From Bacteroidota bacterium (GTDB lineage: Bacteria > Bacteroidota > Bacteroidia > AKYH767-A > OLB10): 64,000 nucleotides of DNA. The stretch lies in assembly GCA_016713525.1 (NCBI GenBank), contig JADJOZ010000012.1, forward strand, positions 1 to 64,000, read 5' to 3'. The notes beneath the pieces were generated by a model. That model did not search any database, was not told the origin of the DNA, and was given only the letters and a program-made list of their open reading frames with translations. A program made the translations under genes and the position numbers. Of this stretch, positions 7,746 through 16,850 are shown piece after piece; position 1 is the first letter of the stretch, and each line of letters begins with the position of its first letter.

Positions 7746-9287
7746 ATGAAAAAAATCCTTCTTACATCATACCTTCTTATTCTTGTTGTTTCTGTTAAAG
7801 CAATGGAGCTGGTTCAGTTGCCATTGCCCAATTCCGATAAAATTGTAGTCAGGTTCATGTTCAGAAACGGATGCATTTCTGATCCGAAAGGCATGGAAGG
7901 ACTCACTGAATTAACAGCATCCACTGTTATGGAAGGAGGTACCGGTACCTATACCAGTTCAAAAATCAAGGAACTTACTTACCCATGGGCAGCACGTTGG
8001 TCGGCTTCTGTAGATAAGGAAGTCACCATTTTTACTTTTGAATTTCACAAAGACCATGCAGCTAAAATGTTTCCGGTGATCACAGGATTGATACTAAATC
8101 CACTTTTTGCTGAAGAAGATTTTAAAAGAGTAAAATCGAATCAGTCCAATTATGTAAATCAGGTAATCAAAGCTTCGTCTGATGAAGAGTTCAGCAAAAA
8201 AGCTCTCGAAGATTTATTGTTCCGTGGAACCAATTACCAACATATGGTTAGTGGTACATCTATCGGACTGGAAGCACTTACTATTGCAGATGTAATAGTG
8301 CACTATAAGAGCTATTTTTCAAGTGCCAACCTGATGCTTGGCATCGCAGGAAATTACACGAAAGAATATCTGGAACAATTAAGAAGTGCCATGAATCAGT
8401 TGCCACCAACCCACGCAACAATTGCTCCTCCCGCGTTGCCACGTTCCACCAATGGTATTAGTGTTGAAATTATCACTAAGGAAAATGCACTTGGCTCAGC
8501 CATATTTACCGGATTTGCATTGCCTACAACCAGGAAAAACGACGACTTTGCAGCATTGATGATTGCAAATTCCTGGCTGGGTGAACATCGTAAATCATAT
8601 TCAAGGTTGTATCAAAAAATCAGGGAAGCAAGATCTATGAATTATGGCGATTATTCCTATATTGAATGGTACGAAAACGGAGGTTCAAATATGCTACCCC
8701 CTCCCGGTGTGCCTCGTTCATCTAATTATTTCAGTATCTGGATTCGTCCGGTTCAGACCGCGGAAGGGCTCAAAAAACAATACAAGGAATTATCAGATAT
8801 CAAAATCGGACATGCTCACTTTGCAATCAGAATGGCACTTCGCGAAATGCAGCTATTGATTGATAATGGAATGTCAGAAGCCGATTTTAACCTGACTCGT
8901 GACTTCCTTCGCTCTTACATGAAGCTTTATATTCAAACGCCTTCCCGACAGTTAGGGTATTTAATGGATAGTAAGTTCTACAACCGCGCAGATTATATCA
9001 GTGAAATGAATGCTTTACTCAAAAAGGTTACTTTACAGGATGTAAACAACATCATGAAAAAGTACTGGCAAACAAACAGCATGTATATTACTATCCTTAC
9101 AGATGATAGTGAGGCAGAACCATTAAAGAATAGTTTGCTGAAAAATGAGGTATCTCCGATGTCGTACTCTGATGCCTTAAAGGCTACCCTTCCTCAGGAA
9201 ATATTGAAAGAAGATGAAATAGTTTCCAAATATAAACTCAATGTTGGTCAGGTATCTATTGTTCCAATAGAGCAAATGTTTAAATAA
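7746..9287 (+). CDS. M16 family peptidase-like protein, non-catalytic partner subunit
   Basis: A 513-residue exported M16-fold protein with signal peptide MKKILLTSYLLILVVSVKA. Where active members have HxxEH this one reads GLTELTAST, so the zinc ligands are missing. Inactive M16 subunits normally pair with an active one to close the cleavage chamber, and the active gene lies 20 bp upstream. Two M16 halves are recognisable, with the C-terminal half including DDFAALMIANSWLGEHRKS and a typical YxRLYQKIREARSMNYGDY segment. Role in the cell is inferred to be digestion of peptides in the periplasm. No frame breaks. Confidence 0.9.
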   Translation: MKKILLTSYLLILVVSVKAMELVQLPLPNSDKIVVRFMFRNGCISDPKGMEGLTELTASTVMEGGTGTYTSSKIKELTYPWAARWSASVDKEVTIFTFEFHKDHAAKMFPVITGLILNPLFAEEDFKRVKSNQSNYVNQVIKASSDEEFSKKALEDLLFRGTNYQHMVSGTSIGLEALTIADVIVHYKSYFSSANLMLGIAGNYTKEYLEQLRSAMNQLPPTHATIAPPALPRSTNGISVEIITKENALGSAIFTGFALPTTRKNDDFAALMIANSWLGEHRKSYSRLYQKIREARSMNYGDYSYIEWYENGGSNMLPPPGVPRSSNYFSIWIRPVQTAEGLKKQYKELSDIKIGHAHFAIRMALREMQLLIDNGMSEADFNLTRDFLRSYMKLYIQTPSRQLGYLMDSKFYNRADYISEMNALLKKVTLQDVNNIMKKYWQTNSMYITILTDDSEAEPLKNSLLKNEVSPMSYSDALKATLPQEILKEDEIVSKYKLNVGQVSIVPIEQMFK

Positions 9288-9292
9288 ATAAT

Positions 9293-9583
9293 ATGAGCAG
9301 GACTACCAGAAATAATTTTGCAAGCTATATGCTGTTTATTTATGGATGTTTATTGCAGTTATTGCTGATAATTACTCTGGAAAGCGAACCAACTGAAACA
9401 TCTTATTTTATAAGTATTTCATTAGGTGCAGGTGCTGCAATTTTAGCAGCTATGTTTTGTGGTACCTATGCTATTGGAATGCATTTCTTACAAAGGAACA
9501 TGCTGCTCTGGATTTTACTGACAATGGTGGAAATAACCATCTGGTACCTTGTATGTGAAGGTTCTTTCGAACTTAAAGGTTAA
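9293..9583 (+). CDS. Small membrane protein of unknown function
   Basis: A 96-residue protein with three predicted membrane segments (around residues 12-30, 40-65 and 70-88) and almost no other features. It begins 5 bp after the M16 partner gene, so it is probably the last gene of that operon. I do not recognise the family. Confidence 0.55.
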   Translation: MSRTTRNNFASYMLFIYGCLLQLLLIITLESEPTETSYFISISLGAGAAILAAMFCGTYAIGMHFLQRNMLLWILLTMVEITIWYLVCEGSFELKG

Positions 9584-9589
9584 ATTACC

Positions 9590-9928
9590 TTATTTGGAAA
9601 ATCTGGACTCATACCAGTTTTTCAAATCGGTTGAATGATGATCGCGAACAATGAGCAATGGACGAAGTCTCATAGCCGGAAACAGATAAATCACCCATAA
9701 AATCATGAACATTTTAAATGGATCCCCGATTATTCTGATATCTGACAACATATTAAGAATGTTATCAAATAAATAAACAGGGCTAAGAAGGAGCCCTGAA
9801 ATAATGGATAATACTTCATTATTCACTTTGGAATCGAAGTAAAAAGAAGTGACACCCCATGCCAATACCATTGAAGATACTATCATTAGGTGCAAGGTCG
9901 CTTCCCTGTTAAGAGTTCTGAAATTCAT
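9590..9928 (-). CDS. Small membrane protein of unknown function
   Basis: A 112-residue protein with a hydrophobic N-terminal third (LHLMIVSSMVLAWGVTSFYF), a second hydrophobic stretch around the middle (VLSIISGLLLSPVYLF) and a third (FKMFMILWVIYLFPAM), ending in a charged tail. Convergent with the preceding membrane protein gene, six bases apart. It has no recognised domain or promoter box. Coding status is supported only by length and the consistent hydrophobic pattern. Confidence 0.45.
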   Translation of the reverse strand: MNFRTLNREATLHLMIVSSMVLAWGVTSFYFDSKVNNEVLSIISGLLLSPVYLFDNILNMLSDIRIIGDPFKMFMILWVIYLFPAMRLRPLLIVRDHHSTDLKNWYESRFSK

Positions 9929-10100
9929 TTGTGTGTGTGTTTGCCCATCTCAAAATTGAACATAATTTTTTAATATTCAAAACATATTTAATTAAATTAG
10001 AGGTTATCTACTCATAAAATGACAAAAAACTTGGATTATTCCAATGCTTGCTTCAATTTGCGGAACGATTCTTGAATTTTGTATCATTAAAACCTAACTT

Positions 10101-10905
10101 ATGAAAAACCCACGTATTTGCCGGATTTGTTATTGCAATGGTACTTGTAGCATGTGCAAAAGTGCCACTGACAAATCGCAAACAAATGAACTTATTGTCT
10201 GAAAGTCAATTGATTGCAATGAGTCTCACTTCTTACAACGAATTCTTATCTCAAAATCCACCTGTTGCGGCTTCCGATGCCGATTCCAGGATGGTTAAAA
10301 ATATAGGAACCAGAATTTCCTCTTCTGTAAACACTTATATGGGGCAAAATGGTTTTGGCGATCGGATAAAAGGATTTAAATGGGATTTTAATCTCGTAGA
10401 CTCGAAAGAGGTAAATGCCTGGTGCATGCCGGGAGGTAAAGTGGTTGTTTATTCAGGCTTGCTGCCGGTTACTAAAGATGAACCTGGGCTGGCTTTTGTA
10501 ATGGGACATGAAATAGCGCATGCGGTGGCCCGCCACGGGAATGAACGTATGAGTCAGATGCTCATGGCTCAGGCAGGTGGTATTGCACTGGACGTAGCAT
10601 TGGCAAATAAACCTGCCGAAACGAAGGCTTTATTTATGACTGCATATGGTGTTGGTTCTCAGGTTGGTGTTATGTTACCCTTTTCCAGAATGCACGAAAC
10701 GGAAGCCGATAAACTGGGGATGATTTTTATGGCAATGGCAGGTTATGATCCTTCTGAAGCACCAAAAGTGTGGGAACGCATGATTGCAATTAACAAAGGA
10801 CCCAAACCACCTGAGATTTTGAGTACCCACCCCGGTGATAAAACACGAATCGAAGCACTCAGAAAGTATGTTCCTGCTGCTATGAAGTATTACAAGAAAA
10901 AGTAA
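10101..10905 (+). CDS. M48 family metalloprotease lipoprotein (frameshifted at its 5' end)
   Basis: Zinc protease of the M48 family (LoiP/BepA-like) with HEIAH in FVMGHEIAHAVARHG and the downstream E of HETEADKLG as third ligand. A longest intact frame would begin at 10138 (MVLVACAKVP), which cuts the signal peptide short. If one A is removed from the A5 run at 10104-10108, the frame opens at ATG 10101 and reads MKTHVFAGFVIAMVLVAC, a proper lipoprotein signal with the lipidated cysteine. The corrected product is 267 residues. Members of this family degrade misassembled outer-membrane proteins; the substrate here is unknown. The gene is transcribed alone. Confidence 0.85.
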
Positions 10906-10933
10906 TTGCTGTTTTTTCAAATATTATGTCTCC

Positions 10934-10977
10934 GGCTTGCTTAATTTCAATATTTTTGCGCCAGTTTTAAGCAAGCC
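10934..10977. promoter_or_regulatory. 11-bp inverted repeat flanking the -7 box of sucC
   Basis: GGCTTGCTTAA (10934-10944) and TTAAGCAAGCC (10967-10977) are perfect reverse complements. Between them lies the -7 box TATTTTTG (10951-10958). The arms thus sit on both sides of the promoter, as for a regulator that binds two half sites. In RNA only the second arm would be transcribed, so it is not an attenuator or terminator. The sucC ATG is 11 bp further on. Confidence 0.55.
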
Positions 10978-10988
10978 ATTTAAACTTT

Positions 10989-12182
10989 ATGAATATTCAC
11001 GAATATCAGGGTAAATCGATACTGAAAAGTTTCGGTGTTGCCATTCAGGAGGGAATCGTAGCCGATACCCCGGAGCAGGCTGTTGCAGCCGCTAAAGAAT
11101 TAACAGCTCAAACCGGCACCTCCTGGTGGGTGGTTAAAGCACAGATTCATGCCGGTGGCCGAGGTAAAGGTGGTGGTGTAAAACTTGCCAAATCGCTTGA
11201 TGATGTCCATGAGAAAGCTTCTGCAATCATTGGTATGCAGCTCGTTACCCCACAAACCGGACCTCAGGGAAAAAAGGTTAATAAAGTGTTGGTTGCTCAG
11301 GATGTTTATTATCCAGGAGCATCTAAAACTGCTGAATTTTACATGAGCGTTTTAATGAACCGTCAAACCGGTCGCAATATTATCATGTATTCCACTGAAG
11401 GTGGAATGGATATCGAAGAAGTTGCTGCCAAAACCCCTCATCTTATTTTTAAGGAGGAAATTGATCCTGCCGTAGGATTGCAGCCATTCCAGACCCGAAA
11501 AATTGCTTTTAATCTCGGACTTAGTGGAAATGCATTTAAGGAAATGACCCGATTCGTTGCAAGTCTCTATAAAGCTTATGATACTATCGATGCTTCGATG
11601 TTCGAAATTAATCCGGTATTAAAGACTTCCGATGACAAAGTAATAGCTGTTGATGCAAAAGTGAATTTCGATGAAAATGCATTATACAGACATCCCGATT
11701 ATGCTGCAATGAGAGATATCACTGAAGAAGATCCTACTGAAGTTGAAGCCGGTGAACATAATCTGAACTATGTTAAACTTGATGGTAATGTAGGATGTAT
11801 GGTTAATGGTGCCGGTCTAGCAATGGCAACCATGGATATCATTAAACTTGCAGGAGGAGACCCTGCGAATTTCCTTGATGTTGGTGGAACAGCAAATGCT
11901 GCCAGAGAGGAGCAGGCATTCCGTATTATTCTTAAAGACCCGAATGTAAAAGCAATTCTGGTTAATATTTTCGGAGGAATTGTACGGTGCGACCGGGTTG
12001 CACAGGGTATTGTTGATGCTTATAAAAGTATAGGTGAAATTCCAGTTCCTATCATCGTTCGCCTTCAAGGTACTAATGCTCAGGAAGCAAAGAAAATTAT
12101 TGATGAATCCGGATTAAAGGTGTTTTCTGCAATCCAATTAATAGAAGCTGCAGATCTGGTGGCACAGGTTCTCAAAAAATAA
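10989..12182 (+). CDS. sucC: Succinyl-CoA synthetase (succinate-CoA ligase), beta subunit
   Basis: The ATP-grasp subunit that binds nucleotide and succinate and pairs with SucD (3366-4247). At 397 residues it has the usual size. It opens with MNIHEYQGKSILKSFGV, carries the ATP-grasp lysine and glycine loop (VKAQIHAGGRGKGGGVKLA), the metal/nucleotide residues in FEINPV, and the C-terminal ligase domain with NIFGGIVRCDRVAQGI. The agmatinase-like gene starts two bases after its stop, so the two are co-transcribed. Confidence 0.97.
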   Translation: MNIHEYQGKSILKSFGVAIQEGIVADTPEQAVAAAKELTAQTGTSWWVVKAQIHAGGRGKGGGVKLAKSLDDVHEKASAIIGMQLVTPQTGPQGKKVNKVLVAQDVYYPGASKTAEFYMSVLMNRQTGRNIIMYSTEGGMDIEEVAAKTPHLIFKEEIDPAVGLQPFQTRKIAFNLGLSGNAFKEMTRFVASLYKAYDTIDASMFEINPVLKTSDDKVIAVDAKVNFDENALYRHPDYAAMRDITEEDPTEVEAGEHNLNYVKLDGNVGCMVNGAGLAMATMDIIKLAGGDPANFLDVGGTANAAREEQAFRIILKDPNVKAILVNIFGGIVRCDRVAQGIVDAYKSIGEIPVPIIVRLQGTNAQEAKKIIDESGLKVFSAIQLIEAADLVAQVLKK

Positions 12183-12184
12183 TT

Positions 12185-13072
12185 ATGAAAGCTCTTGATA
12201 CGGAAAATAATTTTTTGGGAATTGAAGATCCTGCATTGTATGAATATGAAAATGCCAGATTTGTAATTCAATCTGCGCCCTACGAACATACATCTTCTTA
12301 TTTACAAGGTTCAGCAAAAGGGCCTGGAGCAATAATCGAGGCATCTCATTTTGTGGAATTTTATGACGAAGAACTTGATCAGGAAAGTTTTCGCATGGGT
12401 GGAATTGCCACCATGCCAGCTATTGATTTTACAGGTAAATTTGATGCCGATGCTATTTCCGCAATTGAAAAAGCTACAGACAAGCTGATCAATGACGGCA
12501 AGTTTGTAATTTCACTCGGTGCCGAACATACCGTAACGCTTGGTTTTGTAAAATCTCATGCGAAGAAGTATGGAAATATTTCAGTTCTTCAAATTGATGC
12601 ACACTCCGATTTGCGTTTTTCTTACCACGATAATATTTATTCTCATGCATCCGTAATGGCCCGTGTGCATGAACTCGATTTGAATCTTGTTCAAATTGGA
12701 ATCCGTGCTCAATGCAAAGAGGAATCAGATCTCATCAAGTCATCTTCTAATATTCACACTTTTTATGCCCATCAGATTCGTCGTGATCCTAATTGGATGG
12801 AAGAGGCTATTGCCGCTTTGGGTGACGATGTCTATATCACGATTGATGCAGATGGATTCGATCCGGCTGTAATTCCTTGTGTTGGAACTGCTGAACCTAA
12901 TGGCCTTTTCTGGAACGAAACAGTAGAATTCCTTCAAAAGGTTATTCAGAAAAGAAATGTAGTTGGATTTGATGTGGTGGAAGTGGCACCCGCTGAAGGT
13001 CAGATACTTTCAGAATTCACATTGGCTAAATTGGTCTACAGGATGATAGGATTTATCACCCAGAAAAAATAA
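12185..13072 (+). CDS. speB: Agmatinase/arginase family ureohydrolase
   Basis: A 295-residue binuclear-manganese hydrolase. All metal-binding motifs are present: LGAEHT (GGxHx), IDAHSDLR (DAHxD), the following SHASV, and TIDADGFDPA (SxDxDxxDP), plus the late glutamate in VVEVAPAEG. Family members remove urea from agmatine (polyamine synthesis) or from arginine. The sequence looks more like the bacterial agmatinases, but the substrate cannot be fixed from motifs alone. It follows sucC by two bases, an association I regard as transcriptional convenience. Confidence 0.85.
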   Translation: MKALDTENNFLGIEDPALYEYENARFVIQSAPYEHTSSYLQGSAKGPGAIIEASHFVEFYDEELDQESFRMGGIATMPAIDFTGKFDADAISAIEKATDKLINDGKFVISLGAEHTVTLGFVKSHAKKYGNISVLQIDAHSDLRFSYHDNIYSHASVMARVHELDLNLVQIGIRAQCKEESDLIKSSSNIHTFYAHQIRRDPNWMEEAIAALGDDVYITIDADGFDPAVIPCVGTAEPNGLFWNETVEFLQKVIQKRNVVGFDVVEVAPAEGQILSEFTLAKLVYRMIGFITQKK

Positions 13073-13084
13073 TATTACCCAAAC

Positions 13085-13115
13085 TTGTCTTATTAAATAA
13101 CACTGTTTAGTTTTG
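13085..13115 (+). promoter_or_regulatory. Promoter of the fatty-acid hydroxylase gene (TTG-N20-TAGTTTTG)
   Basis: -33 TTG at 13085-13087 and -7 box TAGTTTTG at 13108-13115 with the ideal 20-base spacing. A small inverted repeat TTTGTAG / CTACAAA (13112-13118 and 13127-13133) overlaps the end of the box and the predicted transcription start. The ATG is at 13141. Confidence 0.65.
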
Positions 13116-13140
13116 TAGCTGAAATTCTACAAACTAACAT

Positions 13141-13776
13141 ATGAATAAGTTCAGGATTTCAAATTCCGGAACGGGCAGGCTATTTAAAAGTGGCTTGCTT
13201 GAAGCACTTACCCGTACCAACTTTTTATTCCCGGTAATTTTTTATTATGCCGCTTCGGCGGGATGCTTAATTTATGCTCATTATGCTCTGAATCAGGTAT
13301 CGTGGTTTAACTGGCTATTGCTGCCTTGTGGCATGCTGATTTTTACTTTAGTAGAATATCTACTTCATCGGTTTGTGTTTCATTTCAGGGCTGAAACACC
13401 TAAAGAACAAAAAATAAAATATACGATTCATGGAGTGCACCATGCGTTTCCAAAAGATAAAGACAGACTGGTTATGCCTCCGGTTATTTCTATTGGTGTT
13501 GCAATATTATTTTGGATCCTTTTTTACCTGTTTACAGGTGATTATGTATGGTATCTTTTCAGTGGATTTCTGGCAGGATATTCAACTTATCTGATCATTC
13601 ATTATTCAGTACACCGATACCGGTCACCGCGCAATTTTTTAAAGATATTATGGCGTCATCACAGTCTCCATCATTATTATTCCGATGAAGTTGCTTTCAG
13701 CGTTTCCTTTCCGGTATGGGATTGGATTTTTGGCACTTTGCCTACACGGAAAAGCAAGGAACTATTGAAAGAATAA
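13141..13776 (+). CDS. Fatty acid hydroxylase / sterol desaturase family membrane protein
   Basis: A 211-residue integral membrane di-iron enzyme of the FA2H-like fatty acid hydroxylase family. The histidine clusters that bind iron are visible: LLHRFVFHF, HGVHHAFPKDKDR, HYSVHRY and WRHHSLHHYY. Four hydrophobic segments surround them. In Bacteroidota such proteins are proposed to hydroxylate acyl chains of sphingolipids or ornithine lipids; that is inference. It has its own strong promoter and no operon partner. Confidence 0.87.
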   Translation: MNKFRISNSGTGRLFKSGLLEALTRTNFLFPVIFYYAASAGCLIYAHYALNQVSWFNWLLLPCGMLIFTLVEYLLHRFVFHFRAETPKEQKIKYTIHGVHHAFPKDKDRLVMPPVISIGVAILFWILFYLFTGDYVWYLFSGFLAGYSTYLIIHYSVHRYRSPRNFLKILWRHHSLHHYYSDEVAFSVSFPVWDWIFGTLPTRKSKELLKE

Positions 13777-13840
13777 GGAAAGCTTCCTGACCGGTAAGTG
13801 ACTCCTTTTTGCTTTTGTTTTAGGAACAAAATTGTTTGCT

Positions 13841-13848
13841 TACTTTTG
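13841..13848 (+). promoter_or_regulatory. -7 promoter box of the biotin carboxylase gene
   Basis: TACTTTTG matches TAnnTTTG, 18 bases upstream of the ATG at 13867. A TTG at 13815-13817 is 23 bases before it, slightly wide for a -33 element. Confidence 0.55.
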
Positions 13849-13866
13849 AGGCAATTAACTTAACTT

Positions 13867-15369
13867 ATGAATTCTTCCGGAATCAGAACTATAACGAAAA
13901 TATTAATTGCCAATCGTGGTGAAATTGCTTTGCGAGTGATGCGAAGTGCCCGTGAAATGGGTATATCAACCGTTGCTGTGTATTCTGAAGCCGACCGCAA
14001 TGCTCCGTTTGTAAAATATGCTGATGAAGCGGTACTAATCGGACCTCCTCCGTCGACACAATCATATCTGGTATTTGATAAAATTATTGGTGCTGCAAAA
14101 AGTACCGGTGCTCAGGCAATTCATCCCGGTTATGGTTTTTTATCGGAGAATGCAGCTTTTGCCCGTAAAGTTAATGAAGAGGGATTAATTCTGATTGGCC
14201 CTTCTCCTGAATCTATGGAAATTATGGGTAGCAAGCTTGCTGCCAAGGATGCGGTAAAAAAATACAATATTCCACTTGTTCCCGGGACCGATTACGCTAT
14301 CACTGATATTGAGAAAGCAAAAGTAATTGCCGGTGAAGTTGGGTTTCCAATTTTAATTAAAGCATCGGCTGGTGGTGGAGGTAAAGGAATGCGAATAGTA
14401 GAAGATGCCTCTCAGTTCGAAGAGATGATGAAACTGGCCGTCAACGAAGCTACTTCTGCTTTTGGTGATGGATCTGTTTTTATAGAACGCTATGTTGGCT
14501 CACCGCGACATATTGAAGTACAGGTAATGGGAGATATGCATGGTAATATTGTTCATTTGTTCGAACGCGAGTGTTCGGTGCAGCGCCGCCATCAGAAAGT
14601 TATTGAAGAAGCTCCTTCATCTGTACTTACTACTGAACTTCGTAAGGAAATGGGAGCTTGTGCTGTGCAAGTTGCCAAATCGTGCAATTATGTCGGGGCC
14701 GGTACCGTTGAATTCCTGATGGATGAGAAACTGAATTTCTATTTTTTGGAGATGAATACCCGTTTGCAAGTTGAACATCCCGTAACTGAAATGATCACCG
14801 GTAAAGATCTGGTTAAGGAACAGATCAACATTGCAATGGGCTATCCACTCAGTTTTTCTCAGGATGATTTGACCATTAACGGACATTCGGTAGAGGTTCG
14901 TGTTTATGCTGAAGATCCGGCAAATAATTTCCTTCCCGATATTGGAAAACTAACCACCTACGTGCCCCCAAAAGGTCCCGGTGTTCGTGTTGATGATGGA
15001 TTTGAAGAAGGTATGGATATCCCTATTTATTACGATCCCATGATAGCCAAGCTGGTTACGCATGGTGCAACCCGTGAGGAAGCAATTGCCAGAATGCTGC
15101 GTGCAATCGACGATTATCGCATCACCGGTGTAACCACAACTTTGCCTTTCTGCAGTTTTGTATTGAAGCACCCTGCATTTATCTCCGGAAAATTTGATAC
15201 TCATTTCGTAAAAAGTTATTTCACTCCGGAGGTTCTTAACAACGCGTCTGAAGATGAAGAAGTAATAGCTGCACTAACTGCTGCATTGGTTTCCATTTCC
15301 GGTAAATCTGTTCATAATATTGATGATCAGCCTGCTAAGAGATCATCCTGGAAAGCAAACCGCCTTTGA
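13867..15369 (+). CDS. accC: Biotin carboxylase subunit of an acetyl-/propionyl-CoA carboxylase
   Basis: A 500-residue ATP-grasp enzyme that carboxylates biotin on a carrier protein. It starts with KILIANRGEIALRVMRSARE, then HPGYGFLSENAAFA, the glycine loop KASAGGGGKGMR, the bicarbonate/biotin site ERECSVQRRHQK, EMNTRLQVEHPVTE, and the C-terminal domain with RVYAEDPANNFLPD. No accB or carboxyltransferase gene is adjacent. The length and a C-terminal tail beyond the usual 450 residues are closer to the stand-alone subunits of acyl-CoA carboxylases acting on propionyl-CoA, so it may not be the fatty-acid synthesis AccC. Confidence 0.92.
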   Translation: MNSSGIRTITKILIANRGEIALRVMRSAREMGISTVAVYSEADRNAPFVKYADEAVLIGPPPSTQSYLVFDKIIGAAKSTGAQAIHPGYGFLSENAAFARKVNEEGLILIGPSPESMEIMGSKLAAKDAVKKYNIPLVPGTDYAITDIEKAKVIAGEVGFPILIKASAGGGGKGMRIVEDASQFEEMMKLAVNEATSAFGDGSVFIERYVGSPRHIEVQVMGDMHGNIVHLFERECSVQRRHQKVIEEAPSSVLTTELRKEMGACAVQVAKSCNYVGAGTVEFLMDEKLNFYFLEMNTRLQVEHPVTEMITGKDLVKEQINIAMGYPLSFSQDDLTINGHSVEVRVYAEDPANNFLPDIGKLTTYVPPKGPGVRVDDGFEEGMDIPIYYDPMIAKLVTHGATREEAIARMLRAIDDYRITGVTTTLPFCSFVLKHPAFISGKFDTHFVKSYFTPEVLNNASEDEEVIAALTAALVSISGKSVHNIDDQPAKRSSWKANRL

Positions 15370-15415
15370 TAAAATTTGGCGCAATTGTTGAATTTAAGGG
15401 CCCATTAAAGTCAAA

Positions 15416-16012
15416 ATGAGAAGTCTTATCTTCGTTTTATTTCTGTTGATTGCCACCGGCGCTAAAGCTCAATTGCCTGATGGAAGAAAAGTTTCATTGG
15501 GGACTACAGTAGGAAACGACACCATACCAATGGTTAATTTACCCGTTGTCGATATTTATGCTGCCATTGACCCTGCACATGCCGAAAACCTGAAACGTTA
15601 CCTGAAACTTCGTCGTGATGTTTTACGAGCCTATCCTTATGCTAAACTAGCATCGCAACAGTTGAAGCTGATTAATGACAGCACTCGAAAAATCAAGTCG
15701 GAAAGAGCCCGCAAGAAATTTATTAAAGAAAAAGAGAAAGACCTCAAAGCCCGTTTCGAAAAGGATCTTAAAAATTTAACCTATACTCAGGGTAGAATTC
15801 TTATCAAGTTAATTGATCGCGAAACCGGCAATACTTCTTATGAACTTGTTAAAGATCTCCGAGGTAGTTTCCAGGCTTTTTTCTGGCAAAGTTTTGCCAG
15901 ATTGTTTGGCACAAATCTTAAATCGGAATACGATGCTGCCGGAGAAGACCGGTTAATTGAAGGCATTGTTCAGGCTATTGAAAGAGGTGAATTACAGGTG
16001 ATAAAAAAATAG
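15416..16012 (+). CDS. DUF4294 domain-containing exported protein
   Basis: A 198-residue protein with signal peptide MRSLIFVLFLLIATGAKAQ. The mature part has the DUF4294 signature: a short beta region (DTIPMVNLPVVDIY), then a lysine/arginine-rich helical stretch with YLKLRRDVLRAYPYAKLAS and a C-terminal segment KLIDRETGNTSYELVKDLRG...FFWQSFARLFG. The family is almost limited to Bacteroidota, is periplasmic, and has no known function. It starts 46 bp after the biotin carboxylase gene and may share its transcript. Confidence 0.85.
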   Translation: MRSLIFVLFLLIATGAKAQLPDGRKVSLGTTVGNDTIPMVNLPVVDIYAAIDPAHAENLKRYLKLRRDVLRAYPYAKLASQQLKLINDSTRKIKSERARKKFIKEKEKDLKARFEKDLKNLTYTQGRILIKLIDRETGNTSYELVKDLRGSFQAFFWQSFARLFGTNLKSEYDAAGEDRLIEGIVQAIERGELQVIKK

Positions 16013-16114
16013 TTTTGTACGACTTCTCTTTTGAATTTTTGAGCTTCTTATTTCAGGTTTGTTGCTAAATCCAATTTTCATTTCTGCTGTTTCCCCATAA
16101 TTTCATTTCCCTAA

Positions 16115-16131
16115 ACTGAAAGAATTTCAGT
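16115..16131. promoter_or_regulatory. Small inverted repeat upstream of hsp20
   Basis: ACTGAAA and TTTCAGT are perfect reverse complements around GAA. It lies 43 bp upstream of the larger hsp20 repeats. There is no T run, so it is not a terminator for DUF4294. Confidence 0.35.
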
Positions 16132-16157
16132 CCTGAATGTCAATTTTTACATTAAAA

Positions 16158-16206
16158 CATGCCATAATGGCATGAATTTAATAAGCTAAATGACATAATG
16201 GCATGC
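16158..16206. promoter_or_regulatory. Two palindromic boxes upstream of hsp20 (TGNCATAATGGCATG)
   Basis: A 17-bp palindrome CATGCCAT-A-ATGGCATG at 16158-16174 is followed by a near copy, TGACATAATGGCATG, at 16191-16205. The two 15-mers start 31 bp apart, close to three helical turns, so two bound dimers would lie on the same face of the DNA. They precede the heat-shock gene and are good candidates for its operator or activator sites. Confidence 0.6.
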
Positions 16207-16298
16207 AAATATGATTTTTATTGTCTAAAAGTTGAATGGAACAGAAATTGAAAAGGGGTGAATGTCCAACAAATTCTAACTTAAAATTTAAAATAAAA

Positions 16299-16757
16299 AT
16301 GACACTGATCAAATTAACTAGCGACAAGCCGGTAAGGGGCCTGGAAAGAATGCCTTACATTTCAGACATTTTCAATGACATGTTTGACAACATGATTACA
16401 CCCGATTTCAGACGTAGTACTGTTCCCGGAGTAAACATAGTAGAGACCGATGAAAGCTATAAACTGCAATTAGCAGCTCCAGGATTGACAAAAGACGATT
16501 TCAAAATTAACGTACAGAATGAAGTTCTTACTATCAGTGCAGAGCAGAAATCAGCGACCACTGAAACAAAAGAAAAATACACCAGAAAAGAGTTTTACTA
16601 TGGCTCATTCTTCAGAAGCTTTCCGCTTCCTGAAATGGTTGCAGTTGAAAACATCAGTGCTTCCTATGAAAATGGTATTATGGTAGTTGTTCTTCCTAAA
16701 AAAAGAAGAAGCAAAACCAAAAGCACCCCGCGAGATAAAAATTTCATAATGGGTTAA
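16299..16757 (+). CDS. Small heat-shock protein, Hsp20/alpha-crystallin family
   Basis: An ATP-independent holdase chaperone of 152 residues from the ATG at 16299 (MTLIKL). An in-frame ATG at 16236 would add 21 residues unlike the family, so the later start is preferred. The N-terminal region ends with PYISDIFNDMFDNM; the alpha-crystallin domain runs from about VPGVNIVET through LAAPGLTKDDFKINVQNEVLTIS to the conserved YENGIMVVVLPK. The C-terminal tail is basic. It has palindromic sites upstream and a strong terminator downstream, so it is a single-gene, regulated unit. Confidence 0.93.
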   Translation: MTLIKLTSDKPVRGLERMPYISDIFNDMFDNMITPDFRRSTVPGVNIVETDESYKLQLAAPGLTKDDFKINVQNEVLTISAEQKSATTETKEKYTRKEFYYGSFFRSFPLPEMVAVENISASYENGIMVVVLPKKRRSKTKSTPRDKNFIMG

Positions 16758-16799
16758 TTGGGATTGATTTTGTTTCTATGAAATAAATCAGGGGTGTTT

Positions 16800-16833
16800 G
16801 GCTCTCTCATGTAAGTGAGAGAGCCTTTTTTTT
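16800..16833 (+). terminator. Rho-independent terminator after hsp20
   Basis: GGCTCTCTCA pairs perfectly with TGAGAGAGCC around a 6-base loop, followed by eight T. Confidence 0.92.
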
Positions 16834-16850
16834 ATCCCCATAGTAATAAG

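Noticed and set aside
7746..9287. A second active M16 protease.
   Set aside because: The HxxEH zinc motif is replaced by GLTEL, so it is assigned as the inactive partner.
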